Source: UBA5796 sp040752455 (GTDB taxonomy: Bacteria > Chloroflexota > Anaerolineae > Anaerolineales > Villigracilaceae). Taken from it: 64,000 nt of DNA. The stretch spans positions 88,730 through 152,729 of the forward strand of contig JBMOMN010000006.1 of assembly GCA_049324115.1 (NCBI GenBank), in the 5' to 3' direction. The notes below the pieces were generated by a model. That model searched no databases, was not told the origin of the DNA, and saw only the letters and a program-made list of their open reading frames with translations. Position numbers and translations under genes: made by a program. This document shows, one piece after another, positions 50,081 through 58,314 of the stretch (the stretch's first letter is position 1; each line of letters begins with the position of its first letter).

Positions 50081-51186
50081 TTTGTTCCCACCAAACTCAT
50101 GTATTGTCTGGCGACCTGAGGCCAATTATGATTTTCGGTTACCCAAGCTTGCGCTGCGTTGCCCATACCAATTCTACAGCCCGGGATGTCTGATAAACGC
50201 AAAACCGCAGATGCAACCTGTTGTATGTTTTTTTCATCAACTTTTACTCCCCATAAATCTTTCATCATTTCATCAAAAGGCGGATGTATTGAAGTAATAG
50301 ATGGTAATCCACAAGCTTGCGCCTCTAATAATGAGATAGAACTGGCCTCGCCCCGCGAAAGAACCATCATAATATCAGCGGTACAAAGGTAAGGATGCAC
50401 ATCCAGCTTAGCGCCTAAAAAGTGAACTCGAGATTCAAGGGCTAAGGTTGCAACCAGAGCGGATAAACTACTGCGATACGAGCCATCACCAACGATGAGA
50501 TAGTGTAAATCTGGATTTTCTTTCAGCAACTCAGGCATAGCCCGAATTACCCACTGAATACCCTTGCGTTCCTCGATCGCTGCAACCGAAATTAAAACCA
50601 TCGTATCTTGTCCAAAACCCAATTCCTGTCGAACCTTTTCCCGTAGAGCAGGGTCCGGGCGAAAGCGTTTCGAATCCACGCCATGACCAATCACTTCACA
50701 AGGGCGACCAGACCACTGTTGTACTTCTTTAGCAGTCGCCTGACTGACGCCAATCAGATGTGCCGCATCCCACTGAAGACCCCAGCGCTTAAACTCGCGA
50801 TAACGATGCGGCACCAAACTGGGCGGGAAGTGAAAGACAACAGAAAAAGGAATGAAACGGATCCACCGTATTAGACGTAGGGCGGCACCTTCGCCATAAC
50901 CGGCAAAGTGAACAAAGACATGCTGGTAATTGCCCTTCAACAACCAATAAACATAATAAAGTACTGCAAACTGTGCCTGAAAATAACGCACAGATGGAAC
51001 TTGGCGAAGTCTAATCCCAGATATTCGAGCGTAGTCCGGAACATCCAGGGGACCAGCCCAAGTCAGAATATCCACATTGACGCCCTGTTGAGCAAGAGAC
51101 GAAGCTAGATTCCAAAGATAAATCTCGATACCGCGCTGTAGCCTGAGTTGAAAGGGATGAATGAACGCCCAGCGGGTTTTAGACAT
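50077..51186 (-). CDS. Family 4 glycosyltransferase
   Basis: A 369-residue GT-B enzyme starting MSKTRWAFIHPFQLRLQRG. The N-lobe has the Gly-rich acceptor loop (RGIEIYLWNLASSLAQ) and the C-lobe has VAAIEERKGIQWVIRAM, YLIVGDGSYRSSL and LSRGEASSISLLEAQACG with the conserved Glu pair. It overlaps the upstream GT stop by 8 bases. Confidence 0.9.
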   Translation of the reverse strand: MSKTRWAFIHPFQLRLQRGIEIYLWNLASSLAQQGVNVDILTWAGPLDVPDYARISGIRLRQVPSVRYFQAQFAVLYYVYWLLKGNYQHVFVHFAGYGEGAALRLIRWIRFIPFSVVFHFPPSLVPHRYREFKRWGLQWDAAHLIGVSQATAKEVQQWSGRPCEVIGHGVDSKRFRPDPALREKVRQELGFGQDTMVLISVAAIEERKGIQWVIRAMPELLKENPDLHYLIVGDGSYRSSLSALVATLALESRVHFLGAKLDVHPYLCTADIMMVLSRGEASSISLLEAQACGLPSITSIHPPFDEMMKDLWGVKVDEKNIQQVASAVLRLSDIPGCRIGMGNAAQAWVTENHNWPQVARQYMSLVGTK

Positions 51187-52333
51187 GATGAATAACCTGA
51201 TCAAAAATCTGTAAGTATTGACGTGCGACATTCGACCAATCACGTTTGAGGGCTTCCTGAATATTTCCGTTAGCCATCAATTGCCCACTCATTGCCAGCG
51301 CCAGCCATTCATCCAAAGCGTTTGACCAAGCCGATTGTTCCGGCACGACCATACGATTTGGCGGACAGGGCAAAAATTCCGGAATTCCGCCCACTGGAGT
51401 TGCTAACACGCATTTTCCTGCTGCCATGGCTTCCAAAGCAACTATGCCGAAAGGCTCGCGATGCGAAGGCATCGCCACGAAGGAGCAACCAGCCATCAGG
51501 GAAGCAACCATTACCTCATTCACCCTGCCTAATAATTGAACACGTTCAACAAGTTTCTTTTGTTGAATCAGAGTTTCCAACGCAGTCCTTTGCGACCCAT
51601 CCCCCGCTATCCATAATTGTACGTTCGGATATTTACCTGCCACTTGTGCAAATGCCTGAATCAGCAAATCAAAACCCTTATGAGATGCCAATTGTCCTAC
51701 GGCAAAAATATAGGGATGATCAGCCGGGTAGGGCTTGGCATTTGCAAAACCTTTCGCATCTACCCCGTTGTGAATCACTTCGATTTTTCCTTGCAGAGCA
51801 GGTTCAAGGGTTCGAGCTTGAATGGCTAAAAAGTTGGAACAAGCGGTCAAGCCATTTGCCTGACGGGAAAGTCTGCTAAATCGCTCCTTACTTATGCGGC
51901 TGAATAAAGGCTCCCCATCTACATCGCCGCCGTGCAAGGAGACGACCCAAGGGATGGCAACGGAAAGTTTTGCCACACACCGCCCGGTGAAATCAGCCAC
52001 TTCGTTTAGGTAATGATTATTGATAATATCAGGTTGAAAATCATTTATTGTACGGCGCAAGGCGCGTGTATCATAAAAGCGATACCACAAACCTGCCAGC
52101 CAAAGATCAAAACGGAAACGCAGCAGATACGTCCAGTCTGGTAATAGAAAATGCAGACGTGTTACCTGTACCCCATCCATTTCTTCTGTAGCTGGCAAAG
52201 CGCGCGGATAGCGTCTAGTGACAATCTGCACAGTATGGCCTTGCCTGCAAAATTCCTGGGCGAGGTGGTGGGTCACACTTTCCAATCCACCACGATGAGG
52301 GAGATAACGCGCAGAGATTAGCAGGATGCGCAA
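51179..52333 (-). CDS. Family 4 glycosyltransferase
   Basis: A 384-residue GT-B enzyme. The N-terminal MRILLISARYLPHRGGLE is followed by SLHGGDVDGEP and, in the C-lobe, VGQLASHKGFDLLIQAF, LWIAGDGSQR and PSHREPFGIVALEAMAAG with ExxxxxxxE. Probably adds one sugar of the repeat unit from an NDP-sugar on the cytoplasmic face. Confidence 0.9.
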   Translation of the reverse strand: MRILLISARYLPHRGGLESVTHHLAQEFCRQGHTVQIVTRRYPRALPATEEMDGVQVTRLHFLLPDWTYLLRFRFDLWLAGLWYRFYDTRALRRTINDFQPDIINNHYLNEVADFTGRCVAKLSVAIPWVVSLHGGDVDGEPLFSRISKERFSRLSRQANGLTACSNFLAIQARTLEPALQGKIEVIHNGVDAKGFANAKPYPADHPYIFAVGQLASHKGFDLLIQAFAQVAGKYPNVQLWIAGDGSQRTALETLIQQKKLVERVQLLGRVNEVMVASLMAGCSFVAMPSHREPFGIVALEAMAAGKCVLATPVGGIPEFLPCPPNRMVVPEQSAWSNALDEWLALAMSGQLMANGNIQEALKRDWSNVARQYLQIFDQVIHHV

Positions 52334-52379
52334 TTTTTACCAACCAAGAGAATAGCACGATAAAAGATCAACGTAGTTT

Positions 52380-53573
52380 TCATCCTCCAATAACATCCTG
52401 ATAAACTTCTAACATTCTTGAAGCAACTTTGCCAGCTGCAAAAAGACTTTCAGCCCGTTCTCGCGCTGCGGCCCCAATTTTCTTCCGTAAGTCTGGATTT
52501 CTGGCGAGACGAATAATTGCATCTGCTAATAATTCCGAATTGCCAGGCGGAACAAGAATTCCACCAATATCATCCCCAACTGTTTCTGGAATTCCTCCAA
52601 TTCGACTGGCAATTACAGGCAGACCAGATGCCATCGCCTGGGCACAGGTATAAGAAAAACTCTCGTAATTTATTGATGGCACCAATATAATATCTGCCTT
52701 TTGATAATATTCAACCATCTTTGAATGCTCTAAAAAGCCCAATAATAGTACTCTATCTTTCCCTGTTGCTACCAATTTATGTTCCCAAATATTCATTTCT
52801 TCTTTCGAATTGGCAGGACCTATAAAGACAAAACGAGCATTAGGGATTTTATATAACACTAAAGGAATTGCATCAATCAAGACCCCTATTCCTTTTATTC
52901 GTTCCATCCGTCCTATATGCAAAATTGTAAAATCATCCGCCCGATTAGTCTTGGAAAGAGTATGGGTAAACGCAAACTTCTCTGTATCTAAAGCATTAGG
53001 TATAACTTTAATCCGATCAACTTCGAAACCACATTTACTGGCTATGGTTTGGGCCATATTACAAGATGGAGCAGTTATGACATCTGCATGACGAATGGCG
53101 TATTTTTCCATCGCGATGGTCATACCAACGTCATAGGGTCTTTCTGACGGATCGTAATAGTCTTGTAAAACAAAGTTGGGTGTTTGACAACGAACCACCA
53201 CTGGAGACCGATCCTTCAACCGCAAATATGCAAACCCTTCTCCATCTATATCGTCAAACTCGACCACATCGATTGGCTTTTCCTTGGAAATTCTTATTAA
53301 CGTACGAGATACCCTGTGACTATAATTCCATAGCTTTATAGAGCGCATATAATAGCCAATCAAGGGAAATTTACTCAAACGATAAGAGTAATGCCCTAAT
53401 AAGGAATAAATCGTTACCCCATCCTCGACAACGCGATCTGGTTGCTCAGGCACCATGCGCGAAGTGACGACACTAACCTGGTGCCCCATTTGCGCTAATT
53501 TTCTTGAAATTGTTTGGTTGTGAATCGCTACCCCGCCATAACCAGAAAGACGGCTTACAAAAACAATATGCAT
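52380..53573 (-). CDS. Family 4 glycosyltransferase
   Basis: A 397-residue GT-B enzyme beginning MHIVFVSRLSGYGGVAIHN. The C-lobe shows HIGRMERIKGIGVLIDAI, FVFIGPANSKEEM and VPSINYESFSYTCAQAMASG, where the usual first Glu context is kept (YESFSY). It is the last GT before the IS element, which lies in its upstream region and may alter its expression. Confidence 0.9.
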   Translation of the reverse strand: MHIVFVSRLSGYGGVAIHNQTISRKLAQMGHQVSVVTSRMVPEQPDRVVEDGVTIYSLLGHYSYRLSKFPLIGYYMRSIKLWNYSHRVSRTLIRISKEKPIDVVEFDDIDGEGFAYLRLKDRSPVVVRCQTPNFVLQDYYDPSERPYDVGMTIAMEKYAIRHADVITAPSCNMAQTIASKCGFEVDRIKVIPNALDTEKFAFTHTLSKTNRADDFTILHIGRMERIKGIGVLIDAIPLVLYKIPNARFVFIGPANSKEEMNIWEHKLVATGKDRVLLLGFLEHSKMVEYYQKADIILVPSINYESFSYTCAQAMASGLPVIASRIGGIPETVGDDIGGILVPPGNSELLADAIIRLARNPDLRKKIGAAARERAESLFAAGKVASRMLEVYQDVIGG

Positions 53574-53638
53574 ATATGCACCTCAAAAAAGATATGACTG
53601 CAAGTCGGGTCAACTATGCTCAAACCTAATGAATCTAT

Positions 53639-54878
53639 CTGATTCACTGACATTTTTGGGAAACTGGCATTCTTGGCAACACCGGCTCTAGAGAAAGGTT
53701 GGTTAGCAGCAATTTCAAGTAAGGAAGGCGATCCAGTGCGGTAGAAATGCACCGCTGAAGGAAACGCAGGCCAAGCTGAAAAATGCTCAGTTCACGGTGC
53801 TGGCCGCCAACGTCAAGTTCATCGCGGAGCAATTGATCCAGGAGTACTTGCTCTCCGATCTCGTGACACCATAGAGAAGCGATGGCGACGGCCAGCAGCA
53901 ATCTCTCCAAGCGAGCAGGATGTTCGAGACGAGTATGTTCCAGGTCGAAGCCAGCAGACTGGTCGTCACGGAAACTCTCTTCGATGCGCATCCGACGGGC
54001 ATATTCATCCAGGCGTTGCTTTTCGGCAGGCTGATCGGAGACAATGGCCACAAGCTCGATCTTCTCGCCACGTTTGCCGGTAGTCCAGGTCACCGATAAG
54101 TTGCCTTGCAGCTTTTCATCCTGGGTCACTTTGATCTCCTGGAAGTAACTGGTTTGACCGGGCAGCACACCCAATTCGTCGATTGCCTTCTGGCAACCAT
54201 CCTTCAAGGTAACTTTGGTATTGTTGGCCAGTCGAATATCGTAATGCCAGCCGAGTTCCCTGCACAAAGTTGCCCAATTGCAGTCCCGGAAGCCGCGATC
54301 TGCCGAGAAAACAATGCTCTTTACCCGGCTGCGCAAGAACTCGGCCACCTGGCGCAACATCGTCTCCAACTTCTCCACCCGGGTCAGACCTTTCCCTTCC
54401 AAGACGACCCAGCCCAACGGAATAGCACGACAACCATGTTCCAGGGATAAGCGAAACACTTGCAATCGATCTCCAAAGACCAGTAAACCATCCAGGATCA
54501 CATGAACTTCCTCATTCTCCCAACCCCGCAGAACATGCCCCAGGATCGGACGATAGAATTCCCATACGTTCACCTTGAGATTCTTCAACCAGCGCCGTAT
54601 GCGTGTCACTCGGGCTTCTGCTTTCGTCTCCATCGGCAAATGGACTGCAATCTGCCCAAGGGCAACCGAGTTGCTCCGCACGATACCAACCACAACCCAC
54701 AACCAATTCGAAAGATGATGCGCATGACAGACTGCCACCAAAGGCTTTATCACTTTTTCCAACCGGGTGTACAATTCTTCGCTGATGCTCATGGGCAAGG
54801 CTCCTTTGGTCTTGAACACCCAAATTATGCCTTATCCCGTGAGCATCGTCTACTTTCAAGGTTCTGTCAGTGAATCAG
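53639..54878. mobile_element. Intact IS4-family insertion sequence with 14-bp inverted ends and 9-bp target duplication
   Basis: The ends CTGATTCACTGACA (53639-53652) and its exact complement (54865-54878) bound 1240 bases containing one transposase. TGAATCTAT stands on both sides (53630-53638 and 54879-54887), a perfect 9-bp target duplication. The element sits between two glycosyltransferase genes and looks recent. Confidence 0.92.
53644..54792 (-). CDS. IS4-family DDE transposase
   Basis: A 382-residue transposase filling the element. The DDE residues can be placed in VHVILDGLLVFGD, SIVFSADRGFRD and the RIEESFRDDQSAGFD segment, whose spacing resembles the YREK signature of the IS4 family. 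ATG 54792 has AAAGGAG upstream. The frame is intact, so the element may still be active. Confidence 0.92.
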   Translation of the reverse strand: MSISEELYTRLEKVIKPLVAVCHAHHLSNWLWVVVGIVRSNSVALGQIAVHLPMETKAEARVTRIRRWLKNLKVNVWEFYRPILGHVLRGWENEEVHVILDGLLVFGDRLQVFRLSLEHGCRAIPLGWVVLEGKGLTRVEKLETMLRQVAEFLRSRVKSIVFSADRGFRDCNWATLCRELGWHYDIRLANNTKVTLKDGCQKAIDELGVLPGQTSYFQEIKVTQDEKLQGNLSVTWTTGKRGEKIELVAIVSDQPAEKQRLDEYARRMRIEESFRDDQSAGFDLEHTRLEHPARLERLLLAVAIASLWCHEIGEQVLLDQLLRDELDVGGQHRELSIFQLGLRFLQRCISTALDRLPYLKLLLTNLSLEPVLPRMPVSQKCQ

Positions 54879-54914
54879 TGAATCTATGGAGTTTTCATAG
54901 GTTAAATCCAAATA

Positions 54915-55955
54915 TCAAACAAACTGTTTTTCAGAAGTTATTTCCCACTTTAAAGAATCACCAAAGAAACGGCTACGAATAAAATGCAATTCGTTCCCTG
55001 CTAGATAATTAACCAAAACTCGAATCTTAGGAATCTCATGCAGACGCAATTTTCTGATTATATTTCTATATACTTTCCTTTTAATATTTCCAGAATTCAA
55101 TATTTTTCTGTACTCATTTCGATATTCAATAGAAGCGTTTTTTTGGAGGTTATGGTAACGATTTCCACCTAAAGGTACATCAACACCGCATAGTTCAGCA
55201 TGCTCATAAAAACGCGACCATAGCTCAAAATCCCCTGCAAATTGATAATCCTCAGTATTTAGTCCCCCAACTTTCAGCCATAGACTTTTTTTCCAGAATG
55301 TGGATTCTTGTTGAATGTGGCAGCGTCCTTCATAGAATAAATTCTTATTATGGCCCCGTAATTTTTCGCATTTTACAGGCAATCCTTGTTCTCCAAATCG
55401 AACAGGGTATAAAGAAGTGAGCCATTCAAGATCAGGTATTTGAGTAAATATTTGCCCAACAACCCACAACGCCCAAGGCATCAGCATATCAGACGAATTA
55501 ATCCAGCCAAGAATATCTCCAGTCGCGTGTTCAAATCCTTTATTAATAGCGTGGTACATACCCCGATCAGGTTCACTCACCCAATAACTTAATTGGTGCT
55601 CATATTTTTTTATAACTGTCTGACTGCCATCCATGCTGCCGCCATCAATAATAATGTATTCCAAATTGGGGTAACCTTGTGATATGACCGAGCGGATGGT
55701 CTCTTCGATGAACTGACCCTGGTTGTAGGAGGGGGTGACAATGCTGATGCGCGGCCAGGGATGCCTTTCGACTTCGGGTCTCCCTGGCCCGCCGGCCAGG
55801 ACGGGCGATACACCCTTCGGCGAACACTCAGGGTTACTCGACCCTCCGCTCAGGGCGGGCATGGTATCGGGCAATTGGGGGCTTTCTTCGGTCCAGGGCC
55901 AGCCGGTGCGTCCGGGGGGAGGCGGGGGGAGTTGGTTGAGGGTGGGACAGCGCAT
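54915..55955 (-). CDS. Family 2 glycosyltransferase with repeat-derived N-terminal insert
   Basis: About 346 residues from ATG 55955. The GT-A core begins RISIVTPSYNQGQFIEETI, with YIIIDGGSMDGS, WVSEPDRGMYHAINKG (DxG-type metal site) and LGWINSSDMLMPWAL. Before it, a Pro-rich lead (NQLPPPPPGRTGWPW) is separated from the core by about 30 residues encoded by a palindromic repeat (55770-55865). The 27 codons upstream of ATG 55955 in the same frame come from repeats and are probably not translated. The six-palindrome array at 56008-56131 lies just upstream. Confidence 0.85.
   Translation of the reverse strand: MRCPTLNQLPPPPPGRTGWPWTEESPQLPDTMPALSGGSSNPECSPKGVSPVLAGGPGRPEVERHPWPRISIVTPSYNQGQFIEETIRSVISQGYPNLEYIIIDGGSMDGSQTVIKKYEHQLSYWVSEPDRGMYHAINKGFEHATGDILGWINSSDMLMPWALWVVGQIFTQIPDLEWLTSLYPVRFGEQGLPVKCEKLRGHNKNLFYEGRCHIQQESTFWKKSLWLKVGGLNTEDYQFAGDFELWSRFYEHAELCGVDVPLGGNRYHNLQKNASIEYRNEYRKILNSGNIKRKVYRNIIRKLRLHEIPKIRVLVNYLAGNELHFIRSRFFGDSLKWEITSEKQFV
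55770..55865. repeat. Palindromic repeat inserted in frame in a glycosyltransferase gene
   Basis: Contains cctggcccgccggccagg (a 16-18-base palindrome) and acacccttcggcgaacactc / actcgaccctccgctcaggg phrases. It encodes the PALSGGSSNPECSPK and VLAGGPGRPEVE segment of the GT without breaking the frame. Confidence 0.7.
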
Positions 55956-56007
55956 GGTGGGAAAGGATGAAAGATGAGAGATGAATTTTAAAGCAGGGGC
56001 CGGGCCG

Positions 56008-56131
56008 TTTTCAAGTAGAAAAGGAGTCTTTTTCAAGTAGAAAAGGGTCCGTTTTCAAGTTGAGGAGGGGGTGTTTTCAAGTAGAAAACGACTGCGCTTC
56101 AAGTTGAAAACAGGATTTTTCAAGTTGAAAA
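56008..56131. repeat. Phased array of six 15-bp palindromes at 21-22-bp steps
   Basis: Imperfect palindromes of consensus TTTTCAAGTWGAAAA begin at 56008, 56030, 56052, 56074, 56096 and 56117. The steps are 22, 22, 22, 22 and 21 bases, about two DNA turns, and the 6-7 bases between units are not conserved. The period is not a multiple of three, arguing against a coded peptide repeat. It lies upstream of the GT at 54915 and downstream of the HU-like gene pair. Confidence 0.85.
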
Positions 56132-56193
56132 CTGCCTCCAGCCCTGCTGGCCGCCGTGGAGACAGGGAAGGGCGCGGGCGGCGGCCGGAGTGA

Positions 56194-56283
56194 GTGCGTC
56201 GCACCATGGGCGCCGGGGCGATTTCCGGGCGGCAGGCGGGTTCCGTTTTCCCGGTATCCGCCCACCCGTCCGGTGCGACGCAC
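56194..56283. repeat. Inverted repeat with 12-bp perfect arms, GC-rich spacer
   Basis: GTGCGTCGCACC (56194-56205) and GGTGCGACGCAC (56272-56283). The arms flank a GC-rich 66-base spacer directly after the stop of the HU-like gene. It could fold as a transcript end, but has no T tract. Confidence 0.6.
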
Positions 56284-56296
56284 CCCGATCGTCAGG

Positions 56297-56692
56297 CTAC
56301 GCTACCGGGTCCTCCGGGTGGTCGGTGTTCCACAACATGACCAGTTCGTCGCCGGTCTTGCCGATGTTCTCGCTGCGCAGGATTGCGCCCTTGAAGGCGT
56401 CCTTGCCGTTGAGCTGGTTCTTGAGCCAGGTATCGGCGCGGTGGCCGACGGTGATCTCACCCTCCAGGCTGATGTAGGGGGTATAGATGCCCAGGCCTTC
56501 GAGCTGCACGGGCTGGCCGCGGCGGGCGTAGAAGAAGACCGCGTCGCGCAGTTCGGTGAGCACCTGGTGGATGGTGCCTTCGTTCAGGCCGGTGGAGCGG
56601 GCGATCAACTCCACCAGGTCGTCCAGCCCGGCGAGATCGCCGAGTTGGATATCGGGCATGTAGGCATTGATGGCTCGGATGCGGCTGGTCAT
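56297..56692 (-). CDS. HU/IHF-like DNA-binding protein
   Basis: A 131-residue protein. LDDLVELIARSTGLNEGTIH and QVLTELRDAVFFYARRG form the HU helix pair, and GQPVQLEGLGIYTPYISLEG and EITVGHRAD match the start of the HU beta-saddle and its arm. The tail is longer than in HU and not basic, so it belongs to the divergent HU-like group (DUF4469-like). Its ATG overlaps the stop of the upstream small paralogue by 4 bases. Confidence 0.78.
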   Translation of the reverse strand: MTSRIRAINAYMPDIQLGDLAGLDDLVELIARSTGLNEGTIHQVLTELRDAVFFYARRGQPVQLEGLGIYTPYISLEGEITVGHRADTWLKNQLNGKDAFKGAILRSENIGKTGDELVMLWNTDHPEDPVA

Positions 56693-56877
56693 TGTGAGAT
56701 TCCTTTCGTGTGTTCGGGTGAATTGTGGGTACGGATTGCCTCAGGCAAGGCGGCCAGCGCCTGGCCGACGGTCTTGCGATCCAGATGGGTGGAGCGTGCG
56801 ATGGATTCCACCAGGTCGTTCAACTTGATGCGCTGGCCGGGTTTGCGGACGCGGCCAGCCTGGGTGCGATAGTTCAT
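56689..56877 (-). CDS. Truncated HU-like paralogue (helical part only)
   Basis: A 62-residue protein. LNDLVESIARSTHLDRKTVG and QALAALPEAI align with residues 24-53 of the next gene's product, but the beta-saddle is absent. The start has an AGGGAG site, and the 4-base overlap with the next gene shows coupled translation. It may be a domain-only partner that dimerises with the full protein, or a decaying copy. Confidence 0.65.
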   Translation of the reverse strand: MNYRTQAGRVRKPGQRIKLNDLVESIARSTHLDRKTVGQALAALPEAIRTHNSPEHTKGISQ

Positions 56878-56928
56878 TGAGAAACTCCCTCTGAGAAGCT
56901 GTAGGTGGATACGATGTTGGACGATCCT

Positions 56929-56972
56929 GGGTCTCGATACGAGCGGGAAAAGCGCCCGCTCTACTCGACCAG
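56929..56972. repeat. Palindromic repeat (ggtctcgatac...tactcgacc)
   Basis: GGTCTCGATACGAGCGGG is mirrored by CCCGCTCTACTCGACC around AAAAGCG. The same unit is nested in the repeat at 1421-1545. In the 56878-57102 gap there is also an isolated AAAGGAGG (57028-57021, minus) without a start codon in range; nothing else is seen. Confidence 0.75.
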
Positions 56973-57102
56973 CTTGATGCGCCGCTCGAGCAGCGGCTCA
57001 ATTTGAACGTTTCGGTAGGCCCTCCTTTCTTACCGTTGCAGGGAGCGGATGAGTGTGGTTAACCTGCCTTGGATGACTGTGAAAGTATCCGATTGTGAGC
57101 CT

Positions 57103-58314
57103 TTATTTTCCAGGGACGAGGCCGGAGTGGTAAGGTTTTACCAGGGTCGAGTTTTTTGACAGGATCTTCTCGTTTTCTTCTTTCACCCTCGACACCCCGC
57201 TCACCATACAACTCAATCGAGAAAATTGATCGCAAATAAAGTCAATATCGCTCGTCGAAAGCCCGGCGGAAGAGGGGATATTCATGCCACGCGCTGACAG
57301 TCTGTCTGCAACGGGAAACTGCTGGTGTTCTGCCGCTTTTTGATACATAGGTAAAACATGCATTGGATAAAAAAAAGGCCGCGTTTCGATGCCGTTTTCC
57401 GCCAGGATCTTCATTGTTTCGTCCCTGGAAAAGGGCCAGGTTTCTTCCAAGACAATGCTGGTCATCCAATACACATTTTTCGCCCACGATTTTTCGGGCT
57501 GCATGGAAATTCCAGGAATGCTTTCCATGTACCGCTTGTAATCAGCAGCAATTTCCCGCCGCCGGGCAATATGCCAATCCACTTTTTCCAATTGAGCCAG
57601 GCCGATAGCCGCTTCAATATTGGTCATGCGGTAGTTGTAACCCACCATCGGGAACCAATAGCGGTGATTGGGGTCCATGCCCTGGCCTTTCAATTGCCGA
57701 GTCCTGGCTGCCAAATCGTCGTCGTTCGTAACCACCATGCCGCCTTCGCCAGTGGTGATGATTTTGTTACCATAAAAACTAAAGGTCGAGATATGACCTA
57801 CGGAACCAACCCGCCTGCCCTTGTATTCCGCGCCGTGCGCCTCGGCTGCATCTTCCACGACGAACAAGCCGTGCTTATCGGCCACATCCATGACAGCATC
57901 CATATCCACAGGATGACCGTAAAGATGCACCACGATTATTGCTTTGGTACGCGGCGTAATGCAATCTTCAAGATGTGCCGGATCCAAATTCCATGTCTCA
58001 GGTTCAGAATCAATAAAAACCGGCTTTGCGCCGCAATACGTGACGGCATTGGCTGTCGCCACATAGGTCAGGGTGGGAACAATCACTTCATCGTCAGGGC
58101 CAATGCCAAGCGCCAAAAGAGCCAGATGCAGGGCAACCGTGCCGTTCGAGCAGGATAGCGCGTGTTTGACGCCGCAAAATTCCGCAAAGGCTGACTCGAA
58201 GCGTTCGATGTATTGCCCGTTGGAGGAAATCCAACTGGACTCAATACAGTCCAGTACATATTTTTTTTCGTTTCCAACCAAAGCGGGCGCAGCAACAGGA
58301 ATCATCGGTTTCAT
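57103..58314 (-). CDS. Perosamine-synthetase-like DegT aminotransferase
   Basis: A 403-residue PLP enzyme. Hallmarks: WISSNGQYIERFESAFAEF, SNGTVALHLALLALG, VIVPTLTYVATANAV, VVEDAAEAHGAEYKG, and the Schiff-base Lys in FSFYGNKIITTGEGGM. The combination resembles GDP-perosamine synthases (PerA/RfbE), which aminate GDP-4-keto-6-deoxymannose; no GDP-mannose dehydratase is in the window. A tail of about 30 residues extends beyond the usual end. GGAG lies 5 bases before ATG 58314, which overlaps the upstream GT stop (ATGA). Confidence 0.88.
   Translation of the reverse strand: MKPMIPVAAPALVGNEKKYVLDCIESSWISSNGQYIERFESAFAEFCGVKHALSCSNGTVALHLALLALGIGPDDEVIVPTLTYVATANAVTYCGAKPVFIDSEPETWNLDPAHLEDCITPRTKAIIVVHLYGHPVDMDAVMDVADKHGLFVVEDAAEAHGAEYKGRRVGSVGHISTFSFYGNKIITTGEGGMVVTNDDDLAARTRQLKGQGMDPNHRYWFPMVGYNYRMTNIEAAIGLAQLEKVDWHIARRREIAADYKRYMESIPGISMQPEKSWAKNVYWMTSIVLEETWPFSRDETMKILAENGIETRPFFYPMHVLPMYQKAAEHQQFPVADRLSARGMNIPSSAGLSTSDIDFICDQFSRLSCMVSGVSRVKEENEKILSKNSTLVKPYHSGLVPGK

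Noticed and set aside
56008..56131. Possible CRISPR array
   Set aside because: The units are 15-bp palindromes with 6-7-base gaps, far too short for repeats plus spacers, and no cas genes are present.
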